Shown in pieces: positions 1 to 10,061 of a stretch of 64,000 nucleotides of DNA. The first letter of the stretch is position 1; the number at the start of each line of letters is the position of its first letter. The position numbers and the translations under genes are program-made. Source of the DNA: Porticoccaceae bacterium (GTDB lineage Bacteria > Pseudomonadota > Gammaproteobacteria > Pseudomonadales > Porticoccaceae); NCBI GenBank assembly GCA_018654575.1, contig JABILI010000014.1, positions 1 to 64,000 on the forward strand. The letters run 5' to 3'. The notes below the pieces were generated by a model. That model did not search any database. It saw only the letters and a list, made by a program, of their open reading frames with translations, and was not told where the DNA came from.

Positions 1-175
1 GACTAGATGTTGGTTGTTATCCTAGAGTTGTGTTCCTCTTTGGAGTGCAATGTAAAGTTCCTGTAAGACCAGATTTAGAGAAGCTAAGTCTGGTTGAGGA
101 ACATTTACTTTTAGACCCTTTACGCATGGGCAGCCGACACCTAGTCGCGCCTCAGCCATATATAATCACCTCGCT

Positions 176-304
176 ATGTTTAACGTCAAAAGGCTCTTTT
201 TCGGAGAACTTGATATGCTGTATGCTTGGCCTGGTGATACAAATCACCCAAAGACCGTACAAAATCCAATAAGTTATGATCTAATTGAGGATGCTTTAGC
301 CTGA
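176..304 (+). CDS. possible 42-residue protein coupled to the DHH gene
   Basis: A short ATG-initiated frame of 42 codons ends in TGA whose last base is the first base of the next gene's ATG (TGATG). That is the arrangement used for translational coupling. The predicted peptide is mixed hydrophobic and polar, with no obvious signal or membrane segment, and I recognise no family. No convincing Shine-Dalgarno sequence precedes the ATG, so this may be chance. The frame stays open back to base 68 without an alternative ATG. Bases 1-175 show no feature I can support; the frame open from the left edge to base 272 looks non-coding. Confidence 0.3.
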   Translation: MFNVKRLFFGELDMLYAWPGDTNHPKTVQNPISYDLIEDALA

Positions 305-1269
305 TGGCCGATTTTGATGTTTTTAATGGTGATGCTGATGGTATATGTGCTTTGGTTCAGCTGAGACAGGTTGAGCCTAGGGATTCAGAGCTTGTTACGG
401 GTGTAAAACGAAATATAGCGTTATTAAGCCAGGTGCAGGCGGTAGAAGGCGATCGAGTGACTGTTCTTGATGTCTCTATGGCCAAAAATTGCAGTGATTT
501 AGACCGCATTCTTAAAAGTGGAGCAACCGTATTTTATGTTGATCACCATGATGCGGGTGAGGTTCCAGCCTCATCATCGCTGATATCCCTTATCAATGAG
601 TCTCCCAATGTCTCAACGAGTCTTTTAGTTAATCAATATCTTCGTGGTGCGCGGTTAGCCTGGGGCGCGGTTGGTACCTTTGGAGATAATCTTAAACATA
701 CCGCTCAAGGCATGCTCAAAGGTAGTAATGTCAAATCTGAGCAAGTTGAAATGCTCAATAACCTGGGCATCTATATGAACTATAACGGTTATGGTGCGGA
801 CTTGAGTGACCTGCACTTTCCGCCAGCAGAGCTTTATAACCTAGTTTATGAGTATGAGAACCCGGTCGATTTTATTAGTGATAGTAAGCAGCACTTTGAA
901 AAACTTGAATCTGGTTATCATCAAGATTTTTCCTCAGTTCAAGCCTTGTCTCCCTTGAGAGTCAACAATAGTAATGCTGTCTATCTGCTTCCCGATACTC
1001 CATGGGCGAGGCGTGTGAGCGGCGTGTTTAGTAATGACCTGACCAATAGATACCCTGATCGTGCTCATGCGGTGCTGACCGAGAAGTCAAATGGGGGCTA
1101 TTTAGTGAGTGTTAGGGCGCCACTAAGCAATAAGCAAGGGGCTAGTGCGCTTTGTAGCCAATTTCCAACGGGTGGTGGCAGGGAGGCTGCAGCGGGCATC
1201 AATAATCTCTCAGCTGAACAGTTAAGTGAATTCATCGATAAATTTGTACAAACCTATCAGTCCTGCTAG
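304..1269 (+). CDS. DHH family phosphoesterase
   Basis: This 321-residue protein belongs to the DHH phosphoesterase superfamily, which includes NrnA oligoribonucleases and RecJ-type exonucleases. The N-terminal motif FNGDADG (residues 7-13) and the name-giving Asp-His-His at residues 80-82 are present and would bind catalytic metal ions. A GGGRE motif near residues 290-294 resembles the substrate-binding GGGH loop of the DHHA1 domain, with Arg in place of His. The substrate cannot be told from sequence; a short oligonucleotide or cyclic dinucleotide product is possible. The start ATG overlaps the stop of a possible 42-codon upstream frame. In databases relatives are sometimes mislabelled acetyltransferases. 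Confidence 0.85.
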   Translation: MADFDVFNGDADGICALVQLRQVEPRDSELVTGVKRNIALLSQVQAVEGDRVTVLDVSMAKNCSDLDRILKSGATVFYVDHHDAGEVPASSSLISLINESPNVSTSLLVNQYLRGARLAWGAVGTFGDNLKHTAQGMLKGSNVKSEQVEMLNNLGIYMNYNGYGADLSDLHFPPAELYNLVYEYENPVDFISDSKQHFEKLESGYHQDFSSVQALSPLRVNNSNAVYLLPDTPWARRVSGVFSNDLTNRYPDRAHAVLTEKSNGGYLVSVRAPLSNKQGASALCSQFPTGGGREAAAGINNLSAEQLSEFIDKFVQTYQSC

Positions 1270-1307
1270 TTTACTGGCCTGACGATATTATTTTTTAGGA
1301 GTCCATT

Positions 1308-1790
1308 TTGGAGCAAATTCGCCCATTTTCTGTCCTCGGCATACAGCAAGTCGCCATTGGCTCTAATAGTAAGGCTAAGCTAAATGAGTTTTGGGTGGGC
1401 CTGCTTGGTCTTCAGTATAAAAGCACCTTCGTGAGTGAAAGTGAAAATGTTGATGAAGATATCTGTTTGATGGGCTCCGGTGACTTTGCGGTGGAGGTGG
1501 ATTTAATGCAGCCACTTGATGTCGATAAAAAGCCTAGAGTCGATATGCCTGCGCTTAATCACATCGGACTCTGGGTCGATGACCTTGAAGCCGCTGTGAG
1601 CTGGCTGTCTGCTAAGGGTCTTCGCTTTACCCTTGGCGGTATCCGTCCTGGTGCGGCTGGCCATGACGTGTGTTTTATTCACCCCAAAGGAAATAATGAG
1701 TTTCCTCTGTCCGCACAGGGTGTCCTCGTAGAGCTGGTGCAGGCGCCTGAACGAGTCATCGAAGCATACAGGGTACTCGCAGACGCTTAA
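1308..1790 (+). CDS. VOC (glyoxalase/dioxygenase superfamily) protein
   Basis: A 160-residue protein with two beta-alpha-beta-beta-beta modules of the vicinal oxygen chelate fold. Module one begins near IQQVAIGS (residue 12) and module two near [17 protein letters not shown] (about residue 83). His in NHIGLW and Glu in VLVELVQ near the C-terminus fit the usual metal-ligand positions. It is annotated in relatives as lactoylglutathione lyase-like, but the true substrate is not evident. Translation starts at TTG 1308, supported by TAGGAG eight bases upstream. It lies 38 bases after the DHH gene, probably in the same transcript. Confidence 0.8.
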   Translation: MEQIRPFSVLGIQQVAIGSNSKAKLNEFWVGLLGLQYKSTFVSESENVDEDICLMGSGDFAVEVDLMQPLDVDKKPRVDMPALNHIGLWVDDLEAAVSWLSAKGLRFTLGGIRPGAAGHDVCFIHPKGNNEFPLSAQGVLVELVQAPERVIEAYRVLADA

Positions 1791-1946
1791 TCCAGTGATT
1801 TAGGCGTTAATTGCTGTTAAATCGGGTTATAAATAGCTTTTACACACTAATATCTGTATTCTCCGCGCCATTCTCGGACCATCTAAGAATTCCTATTCAA
1901 TGTCGCAGCCCCGGTCCTAGGTTTGCGGCTAACAAAAGACAAATTT

Positions 1947-3467
1947 ATGACGTTCAATTCTCTGGGCCTTTCCGCGCCCCTTTTAAAAGCTATTGCTACT
2001 CAAGGTTACGATACGCCTTCACCTATTCAAGAGAAGGCTATACCTGCCGTTTTGGCCGGCCATGATGTTATGGCAGCTGCTCAGACAGGAACAGGTAAAA
2101 CAGCAGGTTTTACCCTGCCAATCCTGCAGATACTATCTAAAGGGCGTCGAGCCCCGGCTAATGAGGTTCGGACGCTTATATTGGCTCCAACCCGTGAGCT
2201 AGCAGCGCAGGTAGGGGAAAGCGTTGCTACTTATGGCAAGCATATGCCTTTATCGTCGGCAGTCGTTTTTGGTGGGGTAAAAATTAACCCTCAGATGATG
2301 AAGTTACGCCGAGGTGTTGATATTTTGGTGGCAACGCCTGGCCGATTGATGGATCTCTATAGCCAAAATGCAGTGAGATTTTCTAATTTAGAAATTTTGG
2401 TATTAGATGAAGCAGATCGAATGTTGGATATGGGCTTTATTCACGATATAACCAAAATTATTGCACTATTACCAAGACGTCGACAGAATCTAATGTTTTC
2501 AGCCACTTTCTCTGATGATATTAGAAGGTTAGCTAAAGGTTTGGTGAGGAACCCGATTGAGATCTCAGTCACTCCGCGCAATGCTGCAGCTCCAACGGTG
2601 ACACAGTGGGTTTACCCCGTCGATAAAAAGCAAAAAGCACCTCTTTTAACCAAGCTTATAAAAGAGGGTAGCTGGAGTCAGGCTCTGGTTTTCACGAAGA
2701 CCAAACATGGCGCTAACAAGCTGACGAAGCATCTTGAGTCCCAGGGTATAGTAGCCGCGGCGATCCATGGCAACAAAAGTCAGGGAGCTCGGACTAAGGC
2801 TCTGGCGGGTTTCAAAGCAGGAGAAATTCGGATTCTAGTGGCTACTGACATTGCTGCTCGCGGGCTCGACATTGAGCAATTGCCGCATGTTGTAAATTTT
2901 GACTTGCCCAATGTATCTGAAGATTATGTGCACCGTATTGGTCGAACTGGTCGTGCTGGCGCGACAGGCGAAGCCATATCTCTGGTGAGTGCTGATGAAG
3001 TCGATTTGCTGTCTGATATAGAACGGCTCACCCAGAAGTTAATACCGCGTAAAGAAATTGAAGACTTTGAGCCAGAGCAGACGGTCAAAGAAACGACGTT
3101 AAACCGTCCGGTACGAGTTAAGAAGCCACGTAAACCTCTTGCCAGTCAAACTAATGCTAATGATAACTCTCGGCATAACAATAATTCATCTAACGCTAAG
3201 CGCCGTTCCGCCTATGGCCAAGGTCCTACGCCGGGTAATAAACTGAAGAGGGGTGGACAAAACCAATCTCAGAGTGCGGGTAGCAATAAGGACCAAGTAA
3301 GTTCGGGTAACAGAAGGTCAGAGGGTGGTGATCGTCCGTCTAGATCCGCCTCGAAGGGGATATCTCCCTATGCAGGTGCTAGAAAACCTGGCAGCAACTC
3401 ACCGGGCCGTAACCGGCCGTCAGGTGGCAATTCTAACCGGGGTTCTGGTCGTGGTCGCACTAATTAA
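1947..3467 (+). CDS. rhlE: ATP-dependent RNA helicase RhlE
   Basis: A DEAD-box helicase of 506 residues that would remodel structured RNA, in E. coli linked to ribosome maturation and RNA decay. The Q motif lies at the N-terminus (FNSLGLS, with PSPIQ at 24-28), Walker A AQTGTGKT at 45-52, the DEAD box in [16 protein letters not shown] in MFSATF, and motif VI as [10 protein letters not shown]. The N-terminal sequence closely follows E. coli RhlE. Residues from about 385 onward form a low-complexity tail rich in Asn, Ser, Gly and Arg, typical of RNA-binding extensions. I chose ATG 1947 because the Q motif follows directly; an in-frame TTG at 1923 would add eight residues. Confidence 0.93.
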   Translation: MTFNSLGLSAPLLKAIATQGYDTPSPIQEKAIPAVLAGHDVMAAAQTGTGKTAGFTLPILQILSKGRRAPANEVRTLILAPTRELAAQVGESVATYGKHMPLSSAVVFGGVKINPQMMKLRRGVDILVATPGRLMDLYSQNAVRFSNLEILVLDEADRMLDMGFIHDITKIIALLPRRRQNLMFSATFSDDIRRLAKGLVRNPIEISVTPRNAAAPTVTQWVYPVDKKQKAPLLTKLIKEGSWSQALVFTKTKHGANKLTKHLESQGIVAAAIHGNKSQGARTKALAGFKAGEIRILVATDIAARGLDIEQLPHVVNFDLPNVSEDYVHRIGRTGRAGATGEAISLVSADEVDLLSDIERLTQKLIPRKEIEDFEPEQTVKETTLNRPVRVKKPRKPLASQTNANDNSRHNNNSSNAKRRSAYGQGPTPGNKLKRGGQNQSQSAGSNKDQVSSGNRRSEGGDRPSRSASKGISPYAGARKPGSNSPGRNRPSGGNSNRGSGRGRTN

Positions 3468-3524
3468 TTACCAGCAATTTTTGTTATCCAATCCGCATAA
3501 TTGTCATCAAGAGAAAACGCGTCA

Positions 3525-5090
3525 ATGTTTGAATTTCAGTTTAGTAAAGTAGCTACCCTTAGAAATGACATCCTTTCCGGTTTAACCGTCGCTCTAGCAC
3601 TTGTGCCAGAGGCTGTCGCTTTTGCTTTCGTGGCCGGTGTAGATCCCTTGGTAGGGCTGTATGCGGCATTCATGGTAGGTTTAATTACTGCCTGTATTGG
3701 TGGTCGGCCGGGTATGATTAGTGGTGCTACCGGCGCCTTAGCGGTAGTGATGGTTTCATTGGTTGCTGACCATGGTGTCGAATACCTATTTATCACCGTA
3801 GTCTTAATGGGTCTATTGCAGATTACTGCAGGGGTGCTCAAACTAGGTAAATTTATTCGAATGGTGCCTTACCCTGTCATGCTAGGTTTTGTGAACGGGC
3901 TTGCTATCGTAATCTTTTTGGCTCAATTGGGTCAGTTTGGCAATTCGGGTGAAGCTGGCTGGCTACATGGAACATTTATGCAGGGGTCTATCGTAGATGT
4001 GGCTTGGTTGCAGGGTGAACAGCTTTATATGTTATTGGCTCTAGTATTGTTAACAATGGCAATTATCCATTTCTTGCCTCGCTTTACTAAGTCGGTTCCT
4101 GCATCTCTGGTAGCTATTCTCGTGGTTACTCTGTTGGTATTTGGGCTAGGCCTCAATACTCGTGTCGTTGGTGATATAGCGTCAATTGCTGGTGGGTTTC
4201 CTGTATTTAGTATTCCAGCTGTCCCCTACAATCTTGATACCTTTTTGATAATATTACCTTATGCCACTATTTTGGCAGCGATTGGGTTAATAGAGTCGCT
4301 ACTTACATTACGGCTCATCGATGAGATAACTGAGACCCGCGGACGTGGTAATCGCGAATGTATAGGGCAGGGCGTTGCCAACACCGTAACCGGTTTATTT
4401 GGCGGCATGGGTGGTTGCGCTATGATCGGACAGAGTATGATCAATGTTAACTCTGGTGGTCGTGGGCGGGCTTCAGGTATTACGGCGGCGATATTTTTAC
4501 TCATTTTTATCTTATTTGCTTCTCCTCTCATTGAGCGTATTCCTTTGGCAGCCCTTATAGGGGTTATGTTTATCGTGGTTATTGGGACGTTTGAATGGAG
4601 TAGTTTCCGTATTGTCGGAAAGGTCCCCCGTAGCGATGCATTGATTTTGGTCCTAGTATCGGGCGTTACGGTAGCGACCGATTTGGCAGTCGCGGTTGTC
4701 GTAGGTGTTATTGTCTCTGCCTTGGTGTTTGCTTGGGAACATGCCAAGCATATCCGTATCGATGCTCGAGAAAATCACAAGGGTTCAACAGTTTATGCCG
4801 TTACGGGGCCGTTATTTTTCGGCTCGGTAATATCGTTTTTGGAGCATTTTGATCCAAAACAAGATAATGATGACGTTATTATTGATTTTGCGCGGTCCAG
4901 AGTGGCAGATCACTCGGGTCTTGAGGCTATTGATACTTTGGCTGAGCGATATCTTAATGCAGGTAAGGCGTTGCACTTAGTGCATCTTAGCGGTGAGTGC
5001 AGAAAGTTACTTAACAAGGCAGGCAATCTTGTTGAAGTAAATGTTATCGAAGATCCAATATATTTTGTGGCTGAGGATAGCCTTGCCTGA
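3525..5090 (+). CDS. SulP family inorganic anion transporter with STAS domain
   Basis: A 521-residue inner-membrane carrier of the SulP/SLC26 family, whose members move sulfate, bicarbonate or other anions. A string of hydrophobic helices runs from about residue 20 to 410, starting with the typical [20 protein letters not shown] segment that lines the anion site. The last roughly 100 residues form a soluble STAS domain (from about [16 protein letters not shown]) that resembles anti-sigma antagonists. Substrate is not decidable from sequence. ATG 3525 fits the family start better than TTG 3501. No terminator separates it clearly from rhlE 57 bases upstream. Confidence 0.88.
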   Translation: MFEFQFSKVATLRNDILSGLTVALALVPEAVAFAFVAGVDPLVGLYAAFMVGLITACIGGRPGMISGATGALAVVMVSLVADHGVEYLFITVVLMGLLQITAGVLKLGKFIRMVPYPVMLGFVNGLAIVIFLAQLGQFGNSGEAGWLHGTFMQGSIVDVAWLQGEQLYMLLALVLLTMAIIHFLPRFTKSVPASLVAILVVTLLVFGLGLNTRVVGDIASIAGGFPVFSIPAVPYNLDTFLIILPYATILAAIGLIESLLTLRLIDEITETRGRGNRECIGQGVANTVTGLFGGMGGCAMIGQSMINVNSGGRGRASGITAAIFLLIFILFASPLIERIPLAALIGVMFIVVIGTFEWSSFRIVGKVPRSDALILVLVSGVTVATDLAVAVVVGVIVSALVFAWEHAKHIRIDARENHKGSTVYAVTGPLFFGSVISFLEHFDPKQDNDDVIIDFARSRVADHSGLEAIDTLAERYLNAGKALHLVHLSGECRKLLNKAGNLVEVNVIEDPIYFVAEDSLA

Positions 5091-5224
5091 TCTAGATTAG
5101 CTGGGTTTTTATAGGCGATATCCGTTACGGTGAGAGAATGGGATTTAATTTAAAATCGGCTATGTTTAAGCCGGCACTAAAGTTCTCGCGGCCACTTTTT
5201 ACTTCCATAATATCGTTTATAAAG

Positions 5225-5252
5225 GTTGAAATTCGTTACTTTGCCCCCATCT
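5225..5252 (+). promoter_or_regulatory. sigma-32 (RpoH) heat-shock promoter of htpG
   Basis: GTTGAAA at 5225-5231, a 13-base spacer, then CCCCATCT at 5245-5252 match the E. coli RpoH consensus (CTTGAAA, 11-16 bases, CCCCATnT) at all but one position. It sits about 70 bases before the htpG start codon, the expected place for a heat-shock gene. Confidence 0.85.
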
Positions 5253-5319
5253 CGAAAGGCAGAAGTCAAACAAACTAATATTTAATTTCATTGCGTACCC
5301 ATTAGGAGAGCACAAAAGA

Positions 5320-7275
5320 ATGACAGCTAAAGCAAAGACAGGCGCGGAGACCTTAGGTTTTCAAACTGAAGCAAAGCAACTACTTCATCTCATGATCAAT
5401 TCTCTGTATTCAAATAAGGAAATTTTCTTAAGAGAATTAATATCGAATGCATCCGATGCCACTGACAAACTTCGGTTTGAAGCTCTAGAGAATACAGCGC
5501 TTTACGAAGATGAGGGCGAAGTCCATATCCGTATTGGCGTCGATGAGGAAGCGAAAACCATTACCATTTCAGATAATGGAATTGGTATGTCTCGCGATGA
5601 GGTGATCGCTAATTTGGGTACCATTGCGCGCTCAGGAACTGCTGATTTCTTAAAGAATCTAACCGGAGATCAACAGCAGGATTCTCAGCTGATAGGCCAA
5701 TTTGGTGTTGGTTTCTACTCGTCATTTATTGTTGCTGATCGCGTTGTCGTAGAGACCCGTCGCGCCGGAGCACCATCGTCAGAGGCGATTCGTTGGAGTT
5801 GCGAGGGCGAAGCTGATTATCAAATAGAGTCTATCGAGAGAGCTGAACGTGGTACACAGATAACCTTGCACTTAAAATCGGATGAGTCCGAGTTCGCTAA
5901 TGATTGGCGGCTTCGTAGTATTGTCAAAAAATATTCTGATCACATTGCTATACCTGTGGAGATGCTAAAACAAGAAACGCCGGCTATGCCGGGCGCGGAG
6001 CCTGATGAGTCAGACGATAACGAAACCATTGTTGAGAGTGCTCCGGAGTGGCAGGCCGTAAATGATGCCAAGGCGCTATGGACTCGCTCTCGCTCTGAGG
6101 TTACTGAAGAAGAATACAAGGAGTTCTACCGTCACGTGTCTAGTGATTTTGCAGAGCCTCTAACCTGGAGTCATAATCGTGTTGAGGGAAAGCAGGAGTA
6201 TACAAGCTTGCTGTATATCCCTGGTATGGCGCCAATGGACCTTTACCAGCGAGAGGCATCTCGTGGTATTAAGCTGTATATTAAGCGAACATTCATCATG
6301 GATGACGCCGAACAGTTTATGCCTATGTATCTGCGTTTCGTTAAAGGGATTTTAGATAGTGCAGACTTACCACTTAACGTATCTCGTGAAATTCTTCAAA
6401 AAACCCCATTAGTTGACAGTATTAGGGCTGCATTAACCAAGCGAGTTCTAGACATGTTAAGCAAAATGGCTACTAATGATCCCGAGAAGTACGCTACATT
6501 TTGGTCGCAATTTGGCACTGTTTTGAAAGAGGGCCCAAGTGAAGACCATAGCAATCGAGAAAAAATTGCGAAGTTATTTCGGTTTGCTAGCTCTACCGTA
6601 GATGGCGCTGCCCCTACCGTGAGTCTGCCTGACTATATAGAAAGAATGAAAGAAGGGCAGGACAAGATTTATTACGTTACTGGAGATAGTCATTCAATCA
6701 TCAATAATAGCCCCTACCTAGAGGTTTTCCGCAAACATGGTATCGAAGTATTGTTGATGTCTGACCGAATTGATGAGTGGATGATGGGCTACCTTACAGA
6801 GTTTGATGGGAAGTCTTTCCAAGACGTTGCTCGTGGTGAGCTTGACCTCAGTAAAATAACGGGAGATGTACCCCAGAAAGATTCCGATAAAGAGGCTGAA
6901 AAAGGCGCTAAGTCTGACGATCATACTGAGTTACTGGTCCGTATCAAGGGTCTCCTTGAAGAAAGAGTTGAGGAAGTGCGTACTACGACCCGATTAACGA
7001 ACTCTCCCGCCTGCCTAGTGGTTGGCGATAATGACATGGGCGAGCAAATGCGTAAGATAATGCAAGCTGCAGGTCAAGCTGTGCCTGAATCGAAGCCTAT
7101 TCTCGAAATCAATATGGAGCACCCGTTAGTTAATAAGCTGGGGGCTGAGAGCGATGATGGTTCTGCAGCCATACTGGCTGGGGTCCTCTTTGACCAGGCT
7201 GCGTTGTCAGCTGGGCGGCCTCTTGAAAATCCAGCTCAGTTTGTTCAGGAGCTAAATAGGCTTATGTTTGGTTAG
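5320..7275 (+). CDS. htpG: molecular chaperone HtpG (bacterial Hsp90)
   Basis: Cytoplasmic Hsp90 of 651 residues that uses ATP to remodel client proteins, often handing over from DnaK. The N-terminal GHKL ATPase domain shows the [14 protein letters not shown] helix with catalytic Glu and Mg-binding Asn, DNGIGM, and the ATP lid [11 protein letters not shown]. The middle domain carries the conserved region around [11 protein letters not shown], with the catalytic-loop Arg. The C-terminal dimerisation domain ends in LNRLMFG. Length is close to E. coli HtpG (624) with a modest acidic insertion near residues 223-240. TTAGGAGAG precedes ATG 5320. A sigma-32 promoter upstream indicates heat induction as a single gene. 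Confidence 0.98.
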   Translation: MTAKAKTGAETLGFQTEAKQLLHLMINSLYSNKEIFLRELISNASDATDKLRFEALENTALYEDEGEVHIRIGVDEEAKTITISDNGIGMSRDEVIANLGTIARSGTADFLKNLTGDQQQDSQLIGQFGVGFYSSFIVADRVVVETRRAGAPSSEAIRWSCEGEADYQIESIERAERGTQITLHLKSDESEFANDWRLRSIVKKYSDHIAIPVEMLKQETPAMPGAEPDESDDNETIVESAPEWQAVNDAKALWTRSRSEVTEEEYKEFYRHVSSDFAEPLTWSHNRVEGKQEYTSLLYIPGMAPMDLYQREASRGIKLYIKRTFIMDDAEQFMPMYLRFVKGILDSADLPLNVSREILQKTPLVDSIRAALTKRVLDMLSKMATNDPEKYATFWSQFGTVLKEGPSEDHSNREKIAKLFRFASSTVDGAAPTVSLPDYIERMKEGQDKIYYVTGDSHSIINNSPYLEVFRKHGIEVLLMSDRIDEWMMGYLTEFDGKSFQDVARGELDLSKITGDVPQKDSDKEAEKGAKSDDHTELLVRIKGLLEERVEEVRTTTRLTNSPACLVVGDNDMGEQMRKIMQAAGQAVPESKPILEINMEHPLVNKLGAESDDGSAAILAGVLFDQAALSAGRPLENPAQFVQELNRLMFG

Positions 7276-7374
7276 TGCGGGGCTCTTTAAGGTAAGGCGC
7301 CTGTTTATTTGCGGCTGACATCCAGCGCTCTAGTACCTATAATAAGTTTTTAAATACTCCTTTTTGAGGCTTTA

Positions 7375-8409
7375 GTGGTTAATAATAAAAATAAAAGGGT
7401 CGCAGTTCTAGGTGGCGGTAGTTTCGGCACGGCGATTGCTAATATGATTGCCGTCAATGGCTATCAGACCACACTGTGGCTGCGTAGCGAGGACACATTT
7501 ACTCAAATTACTGAGACAGGCGAGAACTCAGCCTACCTGCCTGGGTACCAGCTACATTCCAGCCTATTAATCAGTAATGACTTGAGGTCTTCGGTAGAAG
7601 GCTGTGACACCGTCTTTTTTGCAATTCCTAGCGGATCTTTTCGTGTTGTGGCCAAGCAAGTCAATCCCTGGATTACTTCGGGTACCTTTGTGGTAAGTAC
7701 GGCTAAAGGTATTGAAGCTGAGACCTTTTTGTTGCCAAGTCAGGTACTTGAAGAAGAGTTGCCGGATTGCACTGTTGGTGTGATTAGCGGGCCCAACCTT
7801 GCTAAGGAAATTGCTAACTTCGAAATAACTGCGACGGTGGTTGCGAGCGAGGACGACTTGTTCTGTGAGCACATTCAGAGTCTTTTGGTGTCTGATTATT
7901 TTCGGGTTTACCCGAACCACGATCGTTTTGGCGTTGAGTTGGCGGGGGCACTCAAAAATATTTATGCTATTGTCGCAGGCATTGCCGATGCTATGGGTGT
8001 GGGCCAGAATACTAAGAGTGTGATGCTTACTAGAAGCCTCGCTGAGATGAGCCGTTTTGCAGTCAAATTTGGTGCCAACCCACTTACCTTTCTTGGTTTA
8101 AGTGGAATCGGGGACCTTTACGTTACCTGCTCTTCACCTTTGAGTAGAAACTTTCGGATTGGCTTTGCGCTAGGCAGCGGGCAAACTCTGAATGACGCGG
8201 TGAGTAAGGTTGGACAGATTGCAGAGGGTGTTAATACAACGCGACTAGTGGTGGAAAAAGCTGAAGAATTGGGTTTATACATGCCCCTAGCATCGGCTTT
8301 GTATGCTACTTTGTTCAAACAGCGGCCAATTAAAGAATCGTTGCGCGAAATGATGCTTGCGGATCAAAAAAAGGATGTTGAATTTATGGTGAAATCAAAT
8401 GGCGGATAA
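7375..8409 (+). CDS. gpsA: NAD(P)-dependent glycerol-3-phosphate dehydrogenase
   Basis: GpsA reduces dihydroxyacetone phosphate to sn-glycerol-3-phosphate, the backbone of phospholipids, in the cytoplasm. The 344-residue protein opens with the dinucleotide-binding motif VLGGGSFGTAIA, followed by FFAIPSGSFR, STAKGIE, and the catalytic region around LAGALKNIYAIVAGIADAMG with the essential lysine. Length is as usual for the family. GTG 7375 is the start, preceded by TTGAGG. The end overlaps the following DUF4389 gene by 11 bases, so the two are co-translated; gpsA is commonly found with such small membrane proteins in gammaproteobacteria. Confidence 0.96.
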   Translation: MVNNKNKRVAVLGGGSFGTAIANMIAVNGYQTTLWLRSEDTFTQITETGENSAYLPGYQLHSSLLISNDLRSSVEGCDTVFFAIPSGSFRVVAKQVNPWITSGTFVVSTAKGIEAETFLLPSQVLEEELPDCTVGVISGPNLAKEIANFEITATVVASEDDLFCEHIQSLLVSDYFRVYPNHDRFGVELAGALKNIYAIVAGIADAMGVGQNTKSVMLTRSLAEMSRFAVKFGANPLTFLGLSGIGDLYVTCSSPLSRNFRIGFALGSGQTLNDAVSKVGQIAEGVNTTRLVVEKAEELGLYMPLASALYATLFKQRPIKESLREMMLADQKKDVEFMVKSNGG

Positions 8410-8827
8410 CGAAATGCATGTGAAAAATACTAGTACCTGGGTTAGATTGGCCTATATGGTCCTGTTTAGCTTCCTACTTGTGGCCGGACGTTCAGTTATT
8501 TCTTTGATTGTACTTGCTCAGTTTTTGTTTGTGCTGGTGACTGGAAAAGATAACGATAATTTGAGAAATTTAGGACAAGGTTTGGGTAAGTGGGTTTACC
8601 AAGCTATCATGTTTTTAACCTTTAATGCCGAGTCAAAGCCGTTCCCTTTTGATGAATGGCCCATTGTCGAACCGACTTCTGGGTATTCCTCAACATCTGT
8701 CGAAACAGAGGACGTAGTAGCTACACAGGAAGATTCAGATGAGTTAAGTGATAGTAGTATTCCTTCTTTTGTGGCAAGCGATGACGGGGACAAGGAAGAT
8801 GAAGAGAAACTTAAAAAGGGCGATTAA
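8399..8827 (+). CDS. DUF4389 domain membrane protein
   Basis: A 142-residue protein with two hydrophobic segments (about residues 17-48 and 63-74) in the pattern of DUF4389: WVRLAYMVLFSF, then a short polar loop with LRNLGQGLGKWVYQ, then FPFDEWP. The last 50 residues are highly acidic (many Asp, Glu and Ser) and likely disordered in the cytoplasm. Its function is unknown. It starts inside the end of gpsA, which argues for coupled expression and possibly a role near phospholipid synthesis, though that link is only contextual. Confidence 0.8.
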   Translation: MADNEMHVKNTSTWVRLAYMVLFSFLLVAGRSVISLIVLAQFLFVLVTGKDNDNLRNLGQGLGKWVYQAIMFLTFNAESKPFPFDEWPIVEPTSGYSSTSVETEDVVATQEDSDELSDSSIPSFVASDDGDKEDEEKLKKGD

Positions 8828-9155
8828 AGGTTAACGTCACAGTCTTTCTCTAGGCATACATAGCTCTGCTAGCCTATATGAATTCTTAGGTTAAACAGTG
8901 TGATTTGGTGAAGGGCGGCTAGTAACGGGTAATATTATCTTGAAATTACTTGGTTAGATGATTTAATGCCGCATAGAATTGCTCCTGTGTATTACTCAAG
9001 CACGTCAATTAATGGTGGATCTTTCGATTGACTAGATGTTGCAATCTGGTCAGCTTCAGATTAGTTGATCAAGAGCAAATGGCCACCAAATTACCCTCTC
9101 AGCGGCTCTGCTGTGGTGATGGCGGAGAACCTAGCCGTAATTAACTGGATGTATT
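8828..9155 (+). other. 328-base intergenic stretch, nothing recognised
   Basis: Between the DUF4389 gene and the hydrolase there is no tRNA, terminator or riboswitch that I can identify. The longest ATG frame is about 20 codons. It presumably carries the promoter of the hydrolase gene, but no clear -35/-10 pair stands out. Confidence 0.5.
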
Positions 9156-10013
9156 ATGTCTATTGAATTTGTCAGAGAACGAACGTTTGAAACTAATGGG
9201 CTGACTCTAAAAGCTAAAGAGTGGGGAAGATCGGGCTCGTTGCCGGTGATTGCTCTCCATGGTTGGTTGGATAATGCGGCAACGTTTGATCGAATGTTAC
9301 CGTTTATGGATAATCTTAACGTGGTCGCGCTAGACTTGGCGGGACATGGGTTAAGCAGCCACCGCTCAGTAGATGCGACTTATGACATCTGGATGGATGT
9401 TGGTGAAGTGATAGCGGTTGCCGATCAAATGGGTTGGGATCGGTTTGCCATTATTGGCCACTCTCGTGGAGCAATCATATCAGGCCTTATTGCGGGTGCT
9501 TTTCCTGACAGAGTTAGCCATGTTGTGCTCATTGATGGTTACGTTCCGATGCCGCAGGCAGCTGATAGTGCTGCCAGGCAACTCGCTAAGGCTATTCGTG
9601 AAAATAATCGTTTTGGTGCTTCGTCGCCTACTTTTTTCCATGACTTTGAACGTGCAGTGCAGGCCCGCGTCAATGGATTTGTGCCGCTAGAGGTCGAGGC
9701 AGCCGCGCTCCTAGCGACTAGAGGAGTGACTGAGGGCCCTAGAGGTTTTTATTGGACTAGTGATCAACGGTTAAAAGCCGCTTCTTACACTAAGTACTCG
9801 GTCGAGCACCTAAAGAGTTTTTTTATTGCCATAGGGGCGAGAGTAATGCTGATCCAGGCGGAGAATAGCCCATTCTCCCCAGACCGGCAGCAGAGCGAAC
9901 TCTTTGAGTGGATCCCTCAGATGCAGATTCTAAAAATGCCTGGCTCTCATCATCTCCATCTCGAGGCTCAAGCCGAAGATGTGGCAATAAAGGCACAAGC
10001 CTTTCTAAATTAG
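9156..10013 (+). CDS. alpha/beta hydrolase
   Basis: A 285-residue cytoplasmic hydrolase with the standard alpha/beta fold. The oxyanion-hole strand ends in HGW (residues 35-37), the nucleophile elbow is GHSRGA with Ser103, and the catalytic His lies in GSHHLHLE near residue 266. The acid is probably Asp or Glu around LIQAENSPFSPD. Close relatives are annotated as esterase or serine hydrolase-like proteins, but no substrate can be named. There is no signal peptide. Its 3' end carries a 12-base-arm palindrome that spans the stop codon and faces the folE gene on the other strand. Confidence 0.85.
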   Translation: MSIEFVRERTFETNGLTLKAKEWGRSGSLPVIALHGWLDNAATFDRMLPFMDNLNVVALDLAGHGLSSHRSVDATYDIWMDVGEVIAVADQMGWDRFAIIGHSRGAIISGLIAGAFPDRVSHVVLIDGYVPMPQAADSAARQLAKAIRENNRFGASSPTFFHDFERAVQARVNGFVPLEVEAAALLATRGVTEGPRGFYWTSDQRLKAASYTKYSVEHLKSFFIAIGARVMLIQAENSPFSPDRQQSELFEWIPQMQILKMPGSHHLHLEAQAEDVAIKAQAFLN

Positions 10014-10021
10014 AAAGGCTT
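9997..10021. terminator. palindrome, possible bidirectional terminator
   Basis: Perfect 12-base arms (AAGCCTTTCTAA and TTAGAAAGGCTT) flank a single central A. As RNA this folds into a stem of about ten pairs with a five-base loop. It spans the stop codon of the plus-strand hydrolase and lies just beyond the end of minus-strand folE. The uridine tract is poor on both strands, so it may stabilise 3' ends rather than terminate strongly. Confidence 0.5.
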
Positions 10022-10061
10022 TGATGAGTACTTTGAGGTTTCCTGCAAGGGTGTTTAGTGG

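Noticed and set aside
3..272. Frame open from the left edge for 90 codons on the plus strand
   Set aside because: No family pattern, and a different frame (176-304) is linked to the next gene by TGATG. It may be the tail of a gene but I cannot support it.
1791..1946. Long leader of rhlE as a cold-shock type 5' UTR
   Set aside because: RhlE-type helicases can be cold induced and the leader is about 150 bases, but I see no cold-box or convincing fold.
4259..4747. 162-codon minus-strand frame inside the SulP transporter
   Set aside because: Opposite-strand shadow with Thr/Pro/Ala-rich low-complexity content and no motif; the plus-strand gene has full family structure.
5138..5278. 46-codon plus-strand ATG frame ahead of htpG
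   Set aside because: It runs through the sigma-32 promoter and has no recognisable features.
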